Shown in pieces: positions 22,624-33,400 of a stretch of 64,000 nucleotides of DNA; within the stretch, counting starts at the first letter, position 1; the number at the start of each line of letters is the position of its first letter. The notes under the pieces were generated by a model. That model had not been told where the DNA came from, searched no databases, and saw only the letters and a list, made by a program, of their open reading frames with translations. This stretch comes from Impatiens glandulifera. Taxonomy: Eukaryota; Streptophyta; Magnoliopsida; Ericales; Balsaminaceae. The translations under genes and the position numbers were made by a program. Location of the stretch: positions 61,257,068-61,321,067 of the forward strand of contig NC_061862.1 of the NCBI RefSeq assembly GCF_907164915.1. Direction: 5' to 3'.

Positions 22624-22680
22624 TGACATTACTAGTACTGAATTGACTGAATTGACTGCCACTAATTAATTTCTTGTGAA
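22624..22680 (-). pseudogene. BAHD 5' end remnant (third copy)
   Basis: TACTAGTACTGAATTGACTG and CACTAATTAATTTCTTGTG resemble the start and leader of BAHD gene 1 (18275-18318). The start codon position reads CAC instead of CAT, so the ATG is lost, and a short internal duplication of AATTGACTG is present. Only about 15 codons remain. It indicates another BAHD copy once lay here in the same orientation. Confidence 0.6.
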
Positions 22681-24370
22681 AGTTGTTATTACATTAAAAC
22701 CCCAGCCGTTTATACGCCGCGTATGAACATTTGCGTAATAAGCTGCTACGGTAATTTTGCGTAATAAGCTGCTACAGTAACTTTGCGTAATAAGTTCACA
22801 TAAAAAATTATAATCAAACACACTTTTACGTTTAAACTCAATTTTTTTTCTACCTCTCTCATCAGCGTTTAAGATTATAATCTCAGCGTTTTTCTCTCTC
22901 ATCCTTTTTAATATTTTTTTATTCATTCTCTCTTATCTATTTCATTTATTTCTAATTATTTTATTCATTCTCTCTTATATATTTAATCTTTTTCTAATCA
23001 TTTTATTCACTCTCTCGTTTATTCCATATATTTATAATATTTTTATATTTTATATTTTTATATAAAATTATTATAATAAAAAACATACATTTAAATATAT
23101 TTTTATTTATTGTTTATAATATATGTATCTTAATATATAAAACAATTAAACAAAATATGAAATATAAATACAATTTAATATTTTTTATTTATAATTATAA
23201 TTTTAGAAATGAAACTAGCCTTAATTAAGGCTCTAAAATACTAATTACCATGAATCCCAAAATGAATGATAATACTAAGAGTGTAAAAAAATACAAAAAT
23301 AAATTGACAATTAAAAAGATTGAGTCATAGAGGAATGGTGAACATGTGAAAAAGATATATTATTAAATACTTTTATATATATCTATATATATTTTATAAA
23401 TATATTTAAAATTATATATTTATAAAAATTAATATATTAATATATTTATTTTAAAATTTATTATTTTTTAATTTAAGTCATTTATTAATAATTAAAATTA
23501 TATATTAAAATAAATTATAAAAAATAATATATTAATATAATTTATTTTCAAATATATATTATTTTTTAATTTAAATCATTTATTAATATTTAAAATTAAA
23601 TTAATAAATATATATAACATTATATTTATATATAATATTAATTATTAAATAATATATTATAAATATTATAAATAAATAAGTTGGACGTTTAAACTGTATC
23701 AAACATACTCAAACTTAACGATTAAATAAGTTAAGATCATATCAAACGTACTCAAACTTAACGATTAAATAAGTTAAGATCATATTAAACGTACTTGAGA
23801 ATAAGCTGAATCAAACTAGAATTCCATATTTAATTATAGACCTGGTTCAGTCCATGTTATTTAAATAACTTGAAGAGAGAAAACTATGATTATACGAATG
23901 ATTTTGAGGAAAAGATAATGTTTTTTTTTTGATAAAAGACTTAAAGAATATTTATATATATAAATAAAATAAATAATAATAATTTAAAATAGAAAGTATT
24001 TTGGTTAATGAATTGATTGATTTGATGAATGAGATGAAGAGTGATGTGATAATTGATTTTGTTGGGTTATTTGGAAAATCCAAATCCGAACGAGGCCATA
24101 GACTTTGCTAAATGTTTAATATATATAATTTATAAAAATATTTTATTTATATATATGAATTTGATCTCTCGCATCAGCGTTCATGTGCTTATACCATTTC
24201 CAAACGATACCAATACCAATACCCAAACCCAAAACCCTTTTTTCCTTCCAACCGATACCAATACTCAAACTCAAAATGAGTTTTCCCCATTTTATCTCTC
24301 CTGCAAACGCATATATGCGTTTGCACTGTTGATGAAATTCAAAATTTTATTTGTTTTTAAAATTTAACCC
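22681..24370. other. AT-rich DNA with short tandem repeats, no gene seen
   Basis: 22725-22800 holds about 2.5 copies of a ~27-bp unit (TTGCGTAATAAGCTGCTAC). 23695-23795 holds about 2.3 copies of a 43-bp unit (CTCAAACTTAACGATTAAAT). CT-rich stretches near 22850-23010 and 24160-24300 share ATCAGCGTT. These may be remains of one or two MITEs, but no boundaries were found. Confidence 0.5.
23695..23795. repeat. 43-bp tandem repeat
   Basis: Two nearly identical copies and a partial third of a unit containing CTCAAACTTAACGATTAAAT and AAGTTAAGATCATAT. Confidence 0.85.
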
Positions 24371-24724
24371 CTAAACTTAATTTAGGTTCATTTTATACAT
24401 TAAACTTATTTATATAATTTATTATTTTAATTTATCTATATAATTTAATTCATTTATATAACATAAATTTATAATAATCTTTAAAAAAAATTATAATAAT
24501 GTTCAAAAAATTATAATATATAACATTTTAAAATTTATCTCCTTGTTATTTATAAGAATAACTTTTAATTTAGTTTGTGTATTGTAATTTTTAAATTTTT
24601 AATAAATTTTTATAATTAATTTATAATCAAATTTAAAATAATGGGGTAATATTAAAATATTATGGTGTAATTTATAATATTGTAAAATATATAGGTGATA
24701 TTAAAAAGTTATAAAGGTTAATGT

Positions 24725-24990
24725 AAGGAAGAATATTTTAAGAATATTCTTTATTCTTTTAGGTTTGAGAATGAGTTTTTCGGTTGGAGTAGAATTACTG
24801 TTTGATGTGACATTTACACCAAAATGAGTTTGAAAATGGGTTTTTCGGTTGGAGATGGTCTTAGGTCATCTCCAACCCAAATATCTATTCTCAAACCTAA
24901 AATTCAGTAAACATACCATCAAACAGTAATTCATCTCCAACCCAAATACTCAAACTCAAACTCAAAAAATATTTTTAGAATATTCCTTTT
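24725..24990. repeat. Long inverted repeat, MITE-like
   Basis: Arms meet at about 24860, where GGTTGGAGATGGTC faces GTCATCTCCAACCC. Further out ATTACTGTTTGATG (24797) pairs with CATCAAACAGTAAT (24920), and AGAATATTC occurs at both outer ends. The arms fold into one hairpin. No target duplication was identified. The 24371-24724 and 24991-26159 flanks are AT-rich with no supported gene. Confidence 0.65.
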
Positions 24991-26159
24991 TATAATAATT
25001 TTTAATTTTTTCAATATAATCTATATATTTATCTAAAATTACAAATTGAACCTATAACTTTATAACAACTTATTAATTACTTTTAAATTCTCATTCAATT
25101 AAAGAAAATTTGGATAAAATTAATTATAAATCAATAATTTATACAACTGCATAAAACAAATTAAATATTATTAAATAAACATAAATTACCTTTCACAAGC
25201 AAAAAAAAAAAATACAACAAAACAAACCTTATTAAAACATATTTTTCACATATAAAATAGACGATTTATCAATTCTCGGAATTGGTGTATTCTTCGCACA
25301 AATAATCAATTAATGCATTACGAAGTTCAATGTGGACTTCTTTATTTCTTATATTTTTATACCGAGATATGAAATCTTGAAATCGAGTGTTTTCATTTAT
25401 CACCAATTTGACCTCCGACGAAAGTGTTTTCATTTATTATTTTCTACATGTTTTATTTTATTAAAATTGTTTTTATTATTTATTATTTTTTTATCAATAT
25501 TGTTTATTAATATAAATTTATAATACGTAAAAAAAATATAAAATATAAATATAAAAAAATTTAAATATAAGTTAATCATATAAACAAATTAAAATTATCA
25601 TGAATTAAACATATAAATAAATAAAACATGTAAACAAATTAAAATATAAATAAGTTATATAAATTAATTAAAAACAAACTAAAATGATTGAAGTGAAAGT
25701 TTTGAAAACTTTTGAGTACGTGAACAGTATTCCTGCATATTTAGGTTTGGAGGAGAGAGATTTTACAGAAAAATAAAAAATGCAGTTGAATTTGCAGGTG
25801 GTTGGAAGGATTAAAACCTATAATGGAGTTAAGTTTCCAGGCGGGTTAGAGATGATATTAGTAAAGAGGTAGTGGCATTTAGGGTTGCAACAATAAATAT
25901 GTTATATTTATTTAGCTAAAATAAAATAAAATAAAATTATATAGACTCCTAACTAGTTGATAGAGTTAAAACTTATAACCATGGCCTCCTTGTATGAATT
26001 TTTAAAATAGTTCATACAAAATTAAACATTAATTCACTTCATTTTTATTTATCACATTACTTAAATCATTAACTAAAATATTAAAATATTTTATATTTTA
26101 AATTATTATTTTATATTTTAATTATATATATCAATATCTTTTAAGTCATTTTACCAAAA

Positions 26160-26453
26160 TTAGGAAGATCCCCGTGCGATGCACACAGATAAAAATATAT
26201 TGTTGCAACGTCTCGCGAAATTTGGTGTTGAATTTAAAATATAAAGTGTTATTATTCTGATTGGTTAAAGAATTGTACTTGTTTTATTAGGTTGCGAGTT
26301 CGAAACATACCTATAGAAGTTTATGGGCGGGTCAACCAGAATCCGACTCAAATATTAATTTACTCTCACATATATATCCAAATTAACCACAGCTTTCCAC
26401 CAGTCAATCCGAACACTTTCAAAATTAAGCATCATTATATATATATATATAGA
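26160..26453 (-). mobile_element. Compact Helitron-like element
   Basis: 294 bp. On the minus strand it starts TCTATATATATATATAATG after a host A and ends CCTAA before a host T, following a GTGCATCGCAC hairpin close to the 3' end. The interior is one copy of the unit tandemly repeated at 13490-14673 (shared GGTTGGTTAAAG-like, AGTTCGAAAC and CTCACATATATATCCAAATT parts). It is the minimal form of the same family. Confidence 0.75.
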
Positions 26454-27196
26454 TAATTATTATTTTTTTCACCCTCTAGATTTTTTAAAAAACTCAATCC
26501 GAACAACACCTATGTTTTATTCCAATCAAACAAACCTATACTACACAATCTTGTAGGTACATTCTAAAAAATAAAAAATTGTATATTATTTTATAATATA
26601 TATTTAATATTTTAGCCTAATTATTTTTTTTAAATAATAAAGAATAAAATATTTAAAATTATATTTATTTTTTAAATAAAATTAATGATTCTAATATATA
26701 TAATGTATTTATAATTCTTAAAAAAATCAAATAAAATATTTTTAAGCAATGCTTTTTATTTTAAATTTGTTTTATTTATATATAATTTTATTTTTAATAT
26801 TAATTTAGAATAGTTATTAAAATAATTATATAATCCTATAATTAAAAAATAATATTTTATTATATATAAAAATTAATCTTATTAAAAGATTTCACTGTAA
26901 AATTATTATCTTCAAATATTCTATATATTACTAAATATATGATTTACTACAACATTTGTTTTATTTTGAAATATTTTATTATAATCTTAGTTTTCTAATT
27001 ATTTCTTTATTACTTAACTTTTCAGTTATATAAATAATTTAAAATTAATTATACATATAAGTAAATTATAATTAATAATAATTTTAAAAAATATTTATTA
27101 ATTTATAATTTACAAAAATTAATAATTAGTAAGAACATTTATATTAATATATGTGAAATATATAATTAAAAAATAATTTTATAGTTTATTCCCTTT

Positions 27197-27281
<85 letters not shown>

Positions 27282-27568
27282 GCATCTCAACTTTTTATAC
27301 CAACTTTGAATAAAATTATTATTTTTTTCAGTTTTTGTATTATCAAATGTTGTTATATTAGTAAACACTACAAATTTACATCTTATAAATTAAAATAATT
27401 ATTTTGATTTATGTTTGAATAAACAAAATCAAAATAATTAACCCATGACTAAAAATACAATTAAAACAATTAATTAAATTAATTATTGTAATAATTAAAG
27501 ATTAATTAATTAAGGAAAATTATTAAAATAAAAATAAAATTATTTAAAATAAATATTATACTCATTTA
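26454..27568. other. AT-rich DNA, no gene seen
   Basis: Contains a TA microsatellite at 27203-27272 and otherwise unstructured AT-rich sequence up to the truncated BAHD remnant. Confidence 0.6.
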
Positions 27569-27630
27569 TCACCAGTGAAAACCAACTCTTTCTTGGCAGC
27601 AGATGCACCAGTACTGGATTGGCCGGCCAT
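27569..27630 (-). pseudogene. BAHD 5' end remnant (truncated duplicate)
   Basis: About 20 codons matching the N-terminus of BAHD gene 2 (60003-60064), with the ATG at 27628-27630 retained. Homology stops abruptly at 27569, where unrelated AT-rich DNA starts, so the gene body is missing. The upstream promoter (27631-28284) is almost the same as that of gene 2. Confidence 0.92.
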
Positions 27631-28284
27631 TAATTAATTTGTCAAGAAGAGCTCTTTGTTCTCATATTATATTTAGTATTTCGACTACATCTTCCTCGAT
27701 CGCCTTTTATAGTCACATGACTCACATATAGTCAAAATAAAATAAATATATATATGTACTCAAATTGATATATCATATGCTTAGCAATAACTGCATTGTG
27801 ATACCAATGGAGCTGGCATGGTGCGGTTTCATTAAACATCTAAGAACTTGTTCATTAAATATCACATAATCTGATATATTGCATATCTGCATTTGGGTAC
27901 AGGCACGCATGCATCATATGATTTTGAAAATCTTTTGTAAGAGTACAGTACAGTACAGTACGTACGCCTAATTTGTTTGGTAACATTTAATTGTTTGGTA
28001 GCCTAAAGGATTTGAACAATGATATATATTATATATATTAGAATGGATTCAGTACATTTCAATGGGAAATGATAACCGGTTTAATGATAAAAACAAAATA
28101 TTATATATATATATTTAAATATTTAAATAAAATTTATTCCTCAAATTTAAATAATTTTAAATTAATTTTAATTTATAAAAATTAAGTTAAATTCAAATAT
28201 AATGTTTACATATATTTATTCATCAAGAATATATAAAGTTGAAAAATATTTTTAAAAAAATATTTAATTAGAGATAGATATATA
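27631..28284 (-). promoter_or_regulatory. BAHD promoter, orphan copy
   Basis: Collinear with 60065-60696. TATAAAAGG (minus strand) lies at 27703-27711, about 75 bp upstream of the ATG. A small expansion of the ACAGT motif (about 27943-27962) distinguishes it from the gene 2 copy. It now drives at most a 20-codon stub. Confidence 0.8.
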
Positions 28285-28665
28285 GAGAAATTTGATGAAT
28301 TGGCCATACTAAAGGGCCTAAATATAAAAATAGACACCGTTTGGTATAGTTTGTAAAAATGGGCCCTTTTGCCCTGCGAAAAGTTGTATTGCCCCTCGCG
28401 CGATCAAATTTCTGCTCGAAAACGAGAAATGTCATTCATGTATTTTCATTTAAAACGCGTGAGTTCATAAACGCGTTTTAGAAGAAACGCGTGAGTGGCA
28501 TTTCCCGTAAAGGAAAGTCGAGAAATGCCATTCACGCGTTTATGAACTCTCGCATTTTAGATGAAAATGTGTGAATGGCATTTCTCGTCTTTCATCGTAT
28601 ATATAATTTTTTTGCCCTAATTAAAAAAAACATTCACGAATATTGACTCTCTCACTTTCCACTCT
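28285..28665. repeat. MULE copy A left TIR
   Basis: Pairs with 39360-39739. It is rich in ACGCGTGAGT/ACTCACGCGT motifs in both orientations, alternating with GGCATTTCCCG and GAGAAATG, so each TIR can itself fold. It ends in a TATATATAA box and TTTGCCCTAATTAAAA, likely the promoter of the ULP gene. Confidence 0.9.
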
Positions 28666-28762
28666 GACTTCCAACTTTGTCTTTACAACTGTCGACTTTT
28701 CATTCCAACCTCGTTCAACATCATCGTTCGTCGTCCGTCCGTCTCTTCGATCATATATTCAG

Positions 28763-29205
28763 GTGAGTTTAGGGTTTAGGTTTAATCTATAATGTTCTCT
28801 TCGATCATATATTCTGCCATTTATATTGATGGATATTGATGTATCCTTAGCTTTTAGAGTTCATGTATCTTTTATTCGTTTATGTGTGTATATGATTTTG
28901 TTGTTTATCTAGTGTTCTTCACTCACGAGTATTATATCAGTGTTCTTATTCTGCATGCATGCATTTCTCGTTTATTCTTTCACGAGCATTGTACTTTGAC
29001 GAACGATTTGCTAATGAGATTTGCAAATGAAATCATGAATGTGACAAAGATTGTAACAAATGTCTAATTAAAGTGAAACAAAGAATGCAAACATATAGAA
29101 TTTTCGTGTATTATTTGATGTTGCTTGCTTGAGTTGTTATATTCTAGTTTAGGTAATTATAATTTTCTGGAGTTGCTTACTCCAATGTTGTTCCTTGTTT
29201 TGTAG
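28763..29205 (+). other. 5' leader intron of the MULE ULP gene
   Basis: Donor GTGAGT at 28763 and acceptor TTTTGTAG at 29205, directly followed by ATGGAG. The same intron with the same borders lies at 61175-61651 in copy B. The donor is followed by TTTAGGGTTTAGG. Confidence 0.75.
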
Positions 29206-29296
29206 ATGGAGTACACCATAATTCTTGAGTTTGCTATGAAGGTCTCATGGAAAACCAATATCTCAAACATTACTACCAAGTTTGCTTCAATGAATC

Positions 29297-29801
29297 TGTT
29301 AGGGTCTCCAAATTAATGCATCGGTCCTAGAATAATTCCAGCACCCTCCATCGGTCCTAGCGTGCACTTGGGCTAGATTTTTGTTTGTTGTTTTAATATT
29401 TTGTTTTGCTTTCCCTTTATATTTTACAAATCGAATTCTGTTATTTTCTAAGTAGTTGTAACCGAATATTCTGGGGCAAGACATCACCTATATAAGGCTG
29501 ATCCATCTTCCCCAATGACCCATGAATGGAATAATGAATATATGAAATTACTTGTGAAAGTTCTTCACTTCTTCACCCCCCCATTTGTCTATTATGTTTT
29601 GATTATTTATTTTGGACTGTTTGGTATAGACCAACAGTATTTCTCTTCTCACCATTGATTCTTCTATTCCCTCATCTCAAATTCTCTATTACAAAACCTT
29701 CTGCTGCCTTTGATTATACATTTCCACCCGGTCCTAGAGATCAAGAACTTGATTCTTGAAATCAAGAACCATAAACACAACTTACGAAACAAGTCGTAAT
29801 A
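29297..29801 (+). repeat. 5' LTR of gypsy-derived element
   Basis: 505 bp. TATATAAGG near 29490 is the probable TATA box. It differs from the 3' LTR at a modest number of scattered positions, so the insertion is not brand new. Confidence 0.93.
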
Positions 29802-29859
29802 TTCTTGGTATCAGAGCAAGGCGATTCTCAAATGATAGAAACCCGCCAGAAAACAAGAG

Positions 29860-30783
29860 ATGAATGCTCTTAAGACCCTACTCGAAGGCCTGACCCAACA
29901 ATATGCCTCCATGCAAGCTTCCTTGCAACAGCACATGACCGAACAGGCTGCTATGCACAATGTCTTTCAGCAAAATATGGACAGAAGGTTCAATGCCGCT
30001 GAAAAAAGTTTGACAGCCATTCAAAGTGGTGCGTTTAATAATGGCCAAGATCCCCTCACTCGACCCTATGTTGATGCTTTTTGCTACGGTCCTCCTCCGA
30101 ATAGGCCCTTCCAATATGGCCAACACTACCTTCCTCCAACCCGTCTCACAAATGTTAATGTTTCTGAATTTGATTGGACTAATTTGGAGGGCTGGCTCAT
30201 ATTTTCCGAGCAAGACTTTAGGGTGGGCAAGACGAATGATGCCATGAAACTGGACATTGTTCGCACTCACTTTTCAAAAGAGGCAAGAACGTGGCATGAC
30301 TCATATTTGCAGAACCACAACTATATGGAAGCCTTGACGTGGGATGTATTCAAGAGAGATCTCTTGTTGCGATTCGGTCCTCCTATACATGACACCCCCA
30401 TGAGACAATGCATGAACTTGAAACAGGTCAGTGCTGCCCAAGAAGCAACTTACGGGTCCCTAATGAGCAGTAGGCCCTTGTACAGCACTGAACCGCCGCT
30501 GCTGCCCAAACCATGCAATGTTAACACGGCCTGGCCAAGCACAAACCGGACAACTGATCCCAAGGAAGACCTATGTTATACTTGCATTGAAAAATGGGAG
30601 CCCAATCATATGTGCAAATCCAAAATATTCATGGCCTCGGCTAATCAGCAAGAAGTCCAAGAAGTCCATGAACCTGTCCAAGAATCAGGTTTTTATGACC
30701 CACCTTTGCTGCTTGAGACAGGGGACGAACATGTCATTTCTTTGCACACATTCACGGTCCAGCAGGGTACCCCTCGGTCATAG
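29860..30783 (+). CDS. gypsy-type gag
   Basis: A 307-residue open frame 58 bp after the primer-binding-site start. Residues about 100-200 resemble the retrotransposon gag core (FDWTNLEGWLIFSEQDF, then ARTWHDSYLQNH and WDVFKRDLLLRFGP). A gypsy-type zinc knuckle, CYTCIEKWEPNHMC, is near residues 238-251. It makes the particle shell and binds RNA. The frame ends before a protease, and the part after the gag core looks shortened compared with full-length gypsy gag-pol. It could be a product of internal deletion that keeps gag in frame. Confidence 0.82.
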   Translation: MNALKTLLEGLTQQYASMQASLQQHMTEQAAMHNVFQQNMDRRFNAAEKSLTAIQSGAFNNGQDPLTRPYVDAFCYGPPPNRPFQYGQHYLPPTRLTNVNVSEFDWTNLEGWLIFSEQDFRVGKTNDAMKLDIVRTHFSKEARTWHDSYLQNHNYMEALTWDVFKRDLLLRFGPPIHDTPMRQCMNLKQVSAAQEATYGSLMSSRPLYSTEPPLLPKPCNVNTAWPSTNRTTDPKEDLCYTCIEKWEPNHMCKSKIFMASANQQEVQEVHEPVQESGFYDPPLLLETGDEHVISLHTFTVQQGTPRS

Positions 30784-30843
30784 GTCAACATAATACTAGG
30801 CAACCAGCTAGAAAAGACCTTAGAAAATTATAATGTTGCTGCC

Positions 30844-31440
30844 ATGGTACAAATAAAGAGTAAGAACGAATGCCAAATTGTTTCACTTGTTTTGGAAGAC
30901 ACTCCTAAAAATTTCCAGCACATAATCAAAGGGTTCAATCATCTATTCCAGCAACCCAACAACAGACCACCGGCTAGGAAGGTAATTAGAAGACATTGCT
31001 ATGTTGTTACACATCGGAAGAAAAATGGCCCTTTTGCTGCACCTGGCGTGCTAGGCCGAAGGAAGGATTGGTTTTGGATTTTTGATAACACCCTTGTGTT
31101 TGATCGGAGTTGGAAGAAATTATTTTTGCACTAGGTCCTAGAGACATTACAGCAACAAAGGTCAGCTCTCAGCAACAACAAAAATCGACTTTGGGTGTAC
31201 ACAAATTTCTCACATGGGCGAAGTGGAGACTGATGACCCGGCAAAGCTAACGAGCACAAGGTCCCAGCCAGTTCCACTATTGAAAAGATGTTACCAAAGG
31301 CTTTTAAAGAAATGCGGTCCTACACTCCGACACTTGATGGACCTGCTGAAAATCTGACCGAACAGCAAGAGAAAAGAGTTCTCTTTGAAGATAGGGGCAT
31401 GTGCATTAGAGGCTAACCAAGCCATGGTCTTTTCGTTGAG
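30844..31440 (+). pseudogene. gypsy pol remnants
   Basis: ORF 30844-31134 has an RT-proximal linker-like part (HIIKGFNHLFQQPNNRPPAR) and then loses similarity. Around 31400-31465 the sequence reads like the end of gypsy pol (ATNFEGGDNV) next to the polypurine tract. Protease, RT, RNase H and integrase cores are absent. Confidence 0.6.
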
Positions 31441-31467
31441 GGCGACGAATTTTGAAGGGGGAGATAA

Positions 31468-31972
31468 TGTTAGGGTCTCCAAATTAATGCATCGGTCCTA
31501 GAATAATTCCAGCACCCTCCATCGGTCCTAGTGTGCACTTGAGCTAGATTTATGTTTGTTGTTTTAATATTTTGTTTTGTTTTTCCTTTCTATTTTACAA
31601 ACCGAATTCTGTTATTTTCTAAGTAGTTGTAACCGAATATTCTGGGGTAAGACATCACATATATAAGGTTGATCCCTCTTCCCCAAGGACCCATGAATGG
31701 AATAATGAATATATGAAATTACTTGTGAAAGTTCTTCACTTCTTCACCCCCCATTTGTCTATTATGTTTTGATTATTTATTTTAGACTGTTTGGTATAGA
31801 CCAACAGTATTTTTCTTCTCACCATTGGTTCTTCTATCACCTCATCCCAAATTCTCTATTACAAAACATTTCGATGCCCTTTGATTATACATTTCAACCC
31901 GGTCCTAGAGATCAATAAATTGATTCTTGAAATCAAGAACCATAAACACAACTTACGAAACAAGTCGTAACA
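31468..31972 (+). repeat. 3' LTR of gypsy-derived element
   Basis: 505 bp partner of 29297-29801. It ends GTCGTAACA followed by the ULP gene sequence. Confidence 0.93.
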
Positions 31973-32228
31973 TAATCTAACGGAAAGGGTAGAGCAAACT
32001 CAATTCCGATTCTTATTCAAATGATCCACGTTACTACAGTTCTCAGGAACGATAATACACCAAATGCTCCTCAAAAAGAGAAGCTCAAATTTTATGGAGA
32101 TGAAGTTCCTCGTAAATGGAGAGGAACTGTGCTTCGGGATGAAGGAGTTTGCATTGGTCACAAACCTCAATTTTGGGAAATTCCCTACGGTGGAAACAAT
32201 TTTCAATCAAGTTGAAGAATGACCACAT

Positions 32229-33400
32229 TTGGTTGTTAAATATTTTAAAATTAATCAACTTGTTAGAACAGAAGACCTTCATTCAAAATTTGTGTCCTAC
32301 TTTGATAAGGAAGATGCATGGAAATCGGGGCCGATATACTTGGTTTGCCAATATCTATTCACCCTTGACCCAAAGAGGATAATAAATATCAAACTCCTCA
32401 GCATGGTCGAGGACATCGACACTTTCCTCAAATTTCCATGGGGAAAGTTGTCCTTTAGAGCAACCATAAAGGGTTTGAACAAGGACCTTGGTCACTACAG
32501 GTTTCTATATCTAGATAAGAAGAAAGCCTTGGGAAAGAAGAACAAAGACAAGAATGTCGATATTTCTTGTACCATATATGGGTTCGCACTAGCCTTACAA
32601 GTGTGGACCTATGAGGTTATCCAAACGTTTGCCCCCAAACTTACAAGGAATGTGATGCTTCAAGCGCAAGAGTATGTCTGCCCAAGGATAATACAGTACA
32701 AATCTAGCATAAAGAGCATCGCCTCTGATCTTCACACTGCCCTACAAAGCAAGATTGTCAAGAAGATGGAATTGTCTAGAGACGAGAGATCTTATGTGTT
32801 GGGGAGGACTTTGAAGATATTGGAGGTAATGTTTATGATGTCTTTTTTGAACTTGATGGCAAAAAGAGGAAATTTGGAGATACTGAAGATGTAGTTCCTC
32901 TTAAACCTGACATGAGGAAGAAAAGACAAATTACTCCTACCAAACCTTCCACGAGTAGAAGAACCCGCAACCCTACTCCCAGCACCAGCAACTCTTATTA
33001 TGTCGAGAGCACCACGAGTAGAAAAGATGATGATTCCTCTCAAATGACTCCAATGACAACAACTCCCCAGGATAGATATAGATTGGATCAACTTACGAAT
33101 GACCTAAATGAACTAAAAACTGAAATGAGAACTGAAATAAATCTCATAAAAGAGATGTTAAACCAACTACAAGAATATATTGGCATATTATCAGCCACAC
33201 TAGGGGAGGAACAAAGAATGAGAAGATTTAATGGGGAATATGTGGATGTGGATGTGCTTGTGAAAAAAAATAAGGTGAATGAAAAAGACAAGGATGAGGA
33301 AGATTTGGAGGATAATGAGGAAGATTTGGAGTATAATGATGAAGATTTTGAGAAGGTGAATGTGTTGATTGAGGATTTGGTGAATGATGATAATATTGAG
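32229..33400 (+). pseudogene. DUF1985 and coiled-coil part of ULP gene, copy A
   Basis: ORF 32229-32894 covers the later DUF1985 region (VYLVCQYLFTL-like; here IYLVCQYLFTLDPKRIINIK). It then leaves frame near 32795, where one A is missing relative to copy B. The frame 32912-33400 continues with a basic Thr/Ser-Pro-rich stretch, a heptad coiled coil (LNELKTEMRTEINLIKEML) and an acidic run, ending phase 0 at NIE|GTATGT. Upstream, 31973-32220 is DUF1985 sequence with a stop. Confidence 0.8.

Larger units (their letters stand above)
29297..31972 (+). mobile_element. Non-autonomous Ty3/gypsy-derived LTR element
   Basis: Two 505-bp LTRs (29297-29801, 31468-31972) start TGTTAGGGTCTCC and end GTCGTAATA and GTCGTAACA. 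A TGGTATCAGAGC primer-binding site (29806-29817, initiator Met tRNA) follows the first, and a purine tract GAAGGGGGAGATAA precedes the second. Flanks GAATC (29292-29296) and TAATC (31973-31977) are the 5-bp target duplication with one change. The empty site is visible in copy B at about 61737-61741. The interior codes gag and only scraps of pol, so it cannot move on its own. Confidence 0.95.

Noticed and set aside
24053..24367. 104-residue frame with NTNTQTQN repeats
   Set aside because: It is the translation of a short DNA repeat in AT-rich, MITE-like sequence; no start context or homologue recognised.
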